Assembly: GCA_023135215.1 (NCBI GenBank)
Contig: JAGLTP010000730.1
Span: 1-9,621, forward strand
Source: Candidatus Heimdallarchaeota archaeon
GTDB taxonomy: Archaea > Asgardarchaeota > Heimdallarchaeia > Heimdallarchaeales > Heimdallarchaeaceae
Direction of reading: 5' to 3'
DNA: 9,621 bases
Shown here: in pieces, positions 6,703-9,621 of the stretch
Layout: every line of letters starts with the position of its first letter
Numbering within the stretch: the stretch's first letter is position 1
Translations under genes and position numbers: made by a program
Notes under the pieces: generated by a model
Database searches by the model: none
Told to the model about the DNA's origin: nothing
What the model saw: the letters and a program-made list of their open reading frames with translations, nothing else

Positions 6703-8290
6703 CCATTTTTACGATTTCATCATATATTCTCTCAGAGATTTCCAGAATGTTCTTTCCATCTTTCAAATTGTAATCATCATCCCAGAGCAAACTATCTACG
6801 GTTTGAAAGAATTTTGATGCTTCTTTGTGAAGCTTTTTGTTTTCTTTTAAGATATCCAAAATTTGCATATTGATATTGACCAATAAGAGAATATTTAGTT
6901 CTCCTTTCACTATCCTTGCAACAATTTTTTGGTAGTTTTGGATTATTTTCTCTGCCTCTTTTCCTTTCTTTTTGATTTTCTTTATATCAATGAAAAGAGG
7001 TTGCTTTTCCCTGACTTTATCTTTCATTTCCTCATCTAGAATCTCTTCTAACTCGCGTTCAACACCTTTTGTAATTCTTACCTTCTTCTTCCAAAATACT
7101 GCAATATATGAGAACAATGGGAAAAGATTGAACATCCAGCTAGGTTCATAAACACCTTTCTCTGCCAAATATTTCTCAAAATATTTGTTCAAAGATAGGA
7201 CAATAACAATCAGTATTAGGAATAAATGACATATGATCATCCAAGAGTAAGAAGGATTATTAGAATTAAGGAAAATCATTACAACATCACTAAGGAAAAG
7301 CCATATAGCTAATGCGATGAAAATGTAATTCTCCTTCTGCCAAAAGATCCAAACTCCTAAGACTGTTGAAGTTATAATTACTCCATAGAACATTATTATG
7401 TATACAATAGAGATGCTAGACCAAAATGTGAAATAGTAGATGGAGATCATTATTGTAGCTAGTAATGTTGCACCTATTGCTGCTTGAACCATTTGTCTTG
7501 TTTGACTCTCTAATTTTATATCATGTCTAATTTGCTGTCGATCTAAGCTACCTCTAAATTTCTCGTAATTCTGTAGGAGAACAGCAAATAACATTCCTGC
7601 AATAATTCCTATGTCTAAAATTGCAATTAATGCAGTTGTCCCAATTAATGCTGAAGAATCAACTTTGTAGACTTCAAGAAATCCTTCATATATCCAGCCT
7701 GAAAAAGACATGGGGGCGAATATTATAATCAGTACAGTATAGATTAACCATAATAGGTTGTTGGAAATGCTAATTATGTCTAAAACCATAGGTGGCTCAG
7801 CTACACTCCATTCAGCTCCACTAAGAAAACGTGGCATTCTATCTTGGATGTATCTAGCACGAATAACTTTCTCTAATATTTCTGCACCAACAACTACCGT
7901 GGCTAAAATTGGTAAGATTATCCAAAGACCTATGAATTTTGGATTTGGACCAAGAAGTGCAAGAAATAGATTAATTCCTGTTGCATTTGCAATAGCTTCT
8001 CCCGCCTGAGGAACTACATATTGCAGTACAGAGAATAACAAGATTATGAAGAAGGGAATTATTTTAAGGAAACTATACCATATCTTTTCCAATCTTATTC
8101 TAATGCCTACACCTCTAGCAGTCTCAACAAGAGTCGCATTTAATTCATAAGGATAAACTTTTCGAGTTCCTTTTACGATGGCCCTATTTTGTCCTTTGAA
8201 GATACGGGTTCGCATACCAAAAGATCTCATAAGAACATCCATTTTCTTCATGGATCTTTCCAATGGTGTTGTAGTTTCTTTAGTGCTCAT
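6698..8290 (-). CDS. Polytopic membrane protein with helical cytosolic C-terminus, function unknown
   Basis: A 530-residue protein I cannot place in a named family. A basic, soluble N-terminal segment (1-70, including RTRIFKGQNRAIVKGTRK at 27-44) precedes 8-9 hydrophobic segments near 72-93, 117-138, 174-194, 213-239, 268-289, 293-316, 321-341 and 349-368, plus a weaker one at 386-400. The loops 139-170 and 240-266 are highly charged (EKVIRARYIQDRMPR and EKFRGSLDRQQIRHDIK) and most likely cytosolic. The C-terminal 130 residues (401-530) are strongly basic, then helical and Lys/Glu-rich (KKIKKKGKEAEK at 437-448), a good candidate for contact with the soluble DUF58 protein encoded immediately downstream. 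The start overlaps the previous stop as ATGA and has a strong SD. No transport or catalytic signature is visible. Its single cysteine is C354 in a TM. Confidence 0.85.
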   Translation of the reverse strand: MSTKETTTPLERSMKKMDVLMRSFGMRTRIFKGQNRAIVKGTRKVYPYELNATLVETARGVGIRIRLEKIWYSFLKIIPFFIILLFSVLQYVVPQAGEAIANATGINLFLALLGPNPKFIGLWIILPILATVVVGAEILEKVIRARYIQDRMPRFLSGAEWSVAEPPMVLDIISISNNLLWLIYTVLIIIFAPMSFSGWIYEGFLEVYKVDSSALIGTTALIAILDIGIIAGMLFAVLLQNYEKFRGSLDRQQIRHDIKLESQTRQMVQAAIGATLLATIMISIYYFTFWSSISIVYIIMFYGVIITSTVLGVWIFWQKENYIFIALAIWLFLSDVVMIFLNSNNPSYSWMIICHLFLILIVIVLSLNKYFEKYLAEKGVYEPSWMFNLFPLFSYIAVFWKKKVRITKGVERELEEILDEEMKDKVREKQPLFIDIKKIKKKGKEAEKIIQNYQKIVARIVKGELNILLLVNINMQILDILKENKKLHKEASKFFQTVDSLLWDDDYNLKDGKNILEISERIYDEIVKMG

Positions 8291-8964
8291 TTTTTCTTCC
8301 CTCCTTTCTTACTTCGATTTCGCATAACATCTTTTATCTTAAAAGAAGCTACAAAGATTGAAGGCATAGCAATAAGTATGAACGATATAGCGAATATGAA
8401 AATCCAACGCGAAAAAGTCTGAGCATCTGGGAAACCAGGTAGATTGATTATTGGAAGAGTTCTATCTTCTTCCACTTCAATATACTCTACATCTCCTGGA
8501 AACTCAGCTTCAAAAAATTGATTTTCTGGGATTGAAGTACTAAAAACTACAAACTCCAAAGTAATGTTAAACTCCTTAGTATCATCTGGAGCAAACAATG
8601 AAGAATTAAATATTTGAACCTGATCTAGCTCTGTAAAATTATTGCTTGGGACAATTGAAGTTTGATACTTCTTATGAGGATCTTCTGGTATATTGAAATA
8701 AATTGAAATTGTAGCAATAGATATATTCTCACCCACTGGCAATCCTGTAGCTTCAATCTCTATTGTAAGATTCACTCTTTGATTTAGATCCCATGTTAGA
8801 GGAGCTGCAGATTGAACTGTAAAATTCGTGTTGCTATCTATAACAAAAGTGGATTTAGGAGATGTATACACTGAATCTTGTGCTAATATATCAAAAGCAA
8901 AAAAGTTGCCAATAATTATAACTGATATTAAAAGGACGAATTTTACCCCTTTATGATATTTCAT
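8287..8964 (-). CDS. Secreted beta-rich protein with C-terminal membrane anchor, BatD-like in layout
   Basis: I take the ATG at 8964, giving 225 residues, rather than the in-frame ATG at 8982. The inner start forms an ATGA overlap with the previous stop, has GGAGG 11 nt upstream, and yields a normal signal peptide (MKYHKGVK, hydrophobic core about 9-25, possible cleavage after about 28). The outer start has no SD. Residues about 30-180 are predicted outside and beta-rich, with alternating strands such as VNLTIEIEATGL and ISIATISIYFNI, suggesting an immunoglobulin-like sandwich. This part holds six N-X-S/T sequons. One TM (about 186-207) and a very basic tail (ending RSKKGGKKK) follow. There is no cysteine. 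Signal peptide, beta-sandwich and C-terminal TM next to a DUF58 gene recall BatD of bacterial Bat operons, but I see no sequence-level match, so this is an analogy of architecture only. Confidence 0.8.
   Translation of the reverse strand: MKYHKGVKFVLLISVIIIGNFFAFDILAQDSVYTSPKSTFVIDSNTNFTVQSAAPLTWDLNQRVNLTIEIEATGLPVGENISIATISIYFNIPEDPHKKYQTSIVPSNNFTELDQVQIFNSSLFAPDDTKEFNITLEFVVFSTSIPENQFFEAEFPGDVEYIEVEEDRTLPIINLPGFPDAQTFSRWIFIFAISFILIAMPSIFVASFKIKDVMRNRSKKGGKKK
8300..8305 (-). promoter_or_regulatory. Shine-Dalgarno site for the 530-residue membrane protein
   Basis: AGGAGG on the - strand lies 9 nt before the ATG at 8290-8288, inside the Lys/Gly-rich 3' end of the upstream gene. It is among the strongest ribosome-binding sites in the window, so this protein is probably well translated as well as coupled through its ATGA overlap. 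Confidence 0.75.
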
Positions 8965-9621
8965 TTCTGTTCTTTCCTCCATTTTTCAAGTTTCTCGATT
9001 AATTTTATAATAGATTCAAGATAATCTCGAGCCTGTTGTCGATTATAATATATTTGCTCACTATTGAGCCAATTTTGTGCAAGAGATCTACCTGTGGAAA
9101 TTAACTCCAAGGTTTCTGTAATTAGGAATGAGGGAACATATTTACTGATTATATTGTCATGTAAATCCTCATTCATTGCTAGTAAATTTACAGGAGTTAG
9201 ACGACTAAGATAAGCGAGTAATTCCCAGTATTCTCCAATCATAGCTTTCCAAGGCTCTTTTGCTAAATCAATGTTCAATGCTTCTTTCATTGCTCGAATC
9301 TGAGTTTCCTCAACGGAAATTAACATCTCGTATTTTTGTTCCTCTTCCTGAATTTTACGAAGCATTCTTCTACGAACAATAAAGTATGTTAAGAGAAAAG
9401 CTAAGATAGGAGCTATTAAACCTAAAAGACTGATAAAGATTAAATTGCGAGTAAGAGATGCTTGTTGTTCCTTTGAAATCTCAGTTTCTACTCTAAAATG
9501 CTCAAATCTTGCAGATTGATTTTCTATGGCATCTATTACGTCGATATAAGAAAACGTCACTTGTGTAGAAAATAAATCATGATATGGATCTATCTCTCTA
9601 TTGTAATCATCAAAAACTACT
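8961..9621 (-). CDS. Membrane-anchored protein with helical cytosolic domain (5'-truncated at the right edge)
   Basis: The frame stays open from the GTG at 9560 to the window edge, adding 20 residues (beginning VVFDDYNREI), so GTG is an internal Val codon and 219 C-terminal residues are visible. Residues 1-57 are polar and probably outside the cell. One TM spans about 59-82 and ends in RRRMLRK, pointing the rest into the cytosol. After it comes a Glu/Lys-rich, possibly coiled-coil stretch (83-115), then a helical domain to the end, closing with a charged helix (IIKLIEKLEKWRKEQK). The missing N-terminal part should contain a signal peptide or another TM to put the start outside. It is the most upstream visible gene of the operon and overlaps the next by ATGA. 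The short helical domain after a single TM recalls DUF4129-type tails in other DUF58 operons, but the resemblance is loose and I do not assign the family. It has no cysteine. Confidence 0.75.
   Translation of the reverse strand, partial: VVFDDYNREIDPYHDLFSTQVTFSYIDVIDAIENQSARFEHFRVETEISKEQQASLTRNLIFISLLGLIAPILAFLLTYFIVRRRMLRKIQEEEQKYEMLISVEETQIRAMKEALNIDLAKEPWKAMIGEYWELLAYLSRLTPVNLLAMNEDLHDNIISKYVPSFLITETLELISTGRSLAQNWLNSEQIYYNRQQARDYLESIIKLIEKLEKWRKEQK
8976..8980 (-). promoter_or_regulatory. Shine-Dalgarno site that decides the start at 8964
   Basis: GGAGG on the - strand sits 11 nt before the ATG at 8964-8962 and directly overlaps the competing upstream ATG (8982-8980). A ribosome bound here would favour the inner start, which also forms the ATGA overlap with the preceding gene. 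Confidence 0.65.

Noticed and set aside
7758..8422. Open frames on the + strand at 7758-8009 and 8189-8422
   Set aside because: They lie antisense to strong genes with clear membrane or signal features, have no good SD and no recognisable domain.
8965..8982. ATG at 8982 as the start of the secreted protein
   Set aside because: It lacks an upstream SD, while the inner ATG at 8964 has GGAGG, an ATGA overlap and a better signal peptide.
8961..9560. GTG at 9560 as the true start of the first visible - strand gene
   Set aside because: The frame continues open to the edge with plausible coding residues, there is no SD before the GTG, and the topology needs an upstream signal or TM.
148..9621. CRISPR array, tRNA, rRNA, insertion sequence or long direct repeats
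   Set aside because: Coding density leaves only tiny gaps, and I saw no repeated units, transposase motifs or RNA-gene signatures on either strand.

Overview
The window looks like AT-rich archaeal chromosome (GC roughly one third by eye). It holds one short metabolic operon on the + strand and one long membrane/cell-surface operon on the - strand. They converge on a 26-nt gap at 1641-1666, and nearly everything else is coding. Archaeal origin is suggested by the two-subunit ADP-forming acetyl/acyl-CoA synthetase, by surface proteins dense in N-glycosylation sequons with basic cytoplasmic tails, and by a DUF58 protein among archaeal-style membrane partners. An uncultured lineage such as an Asgard archaeon is possible, but no signature protein proves it.

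Region 1 (1-1640, +): the C-terminal two thirds of the alpha subunit and the complete beta subunit of an ADP-forming acyl-CoA synthetase, 2 nt apart with a Shine-Dalgarno (SD) sequence inside the end of alpha. The enzyme makes ATP from acyl-CoA, ADP and phosphate at the end of fermentation of peptides, sugars or organic acids.

Region 2 (1667-9621, -): six genes read right to left. In order: (i) a membrane-anchored protein cut by the right edge, with outside N-part, one TM and a helical cytosolic domain; (ii) a 225-aa secreted beta-rich protein with a C-terminal TM; (iii) a 530-aa protein with 8-9 TMs; (iv) a soluble DUF58/von Willebrand A protein with an intact MIDAS; (v) a 618-aa sequon-rich surface protein with a CARDB-like domain and C-terminal TM; (vi) a 741-aa protein with about 14 TMs and a cytosolic HEAT-like tail. 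Junctions are ATGA, ATGA, 4 nt, TAATG and 3 nt, so the six are almost surely co-translated.

The layout resembles the MoxR/DUF58 'Bat' operons of bacteria, in which a vWA protein works with an AAA+ ATPase and membrane proteins carrying outside Ig-like domains. Apart from DUF58, I cannot assign any member to a characterised family. My inference is an envelope complex: DUF58 on the cytosolic face, two polytopic proteins in the membrane, and three single-span proteins exposing glycosylated domains. The promoter, the first gene's start and any MoxR ATPase would lie beyond 9621. The six proteins contain only two cysteines in about 2,650 residues. No RNA gene, mobile element, CRISPR array or long repeat was seen.
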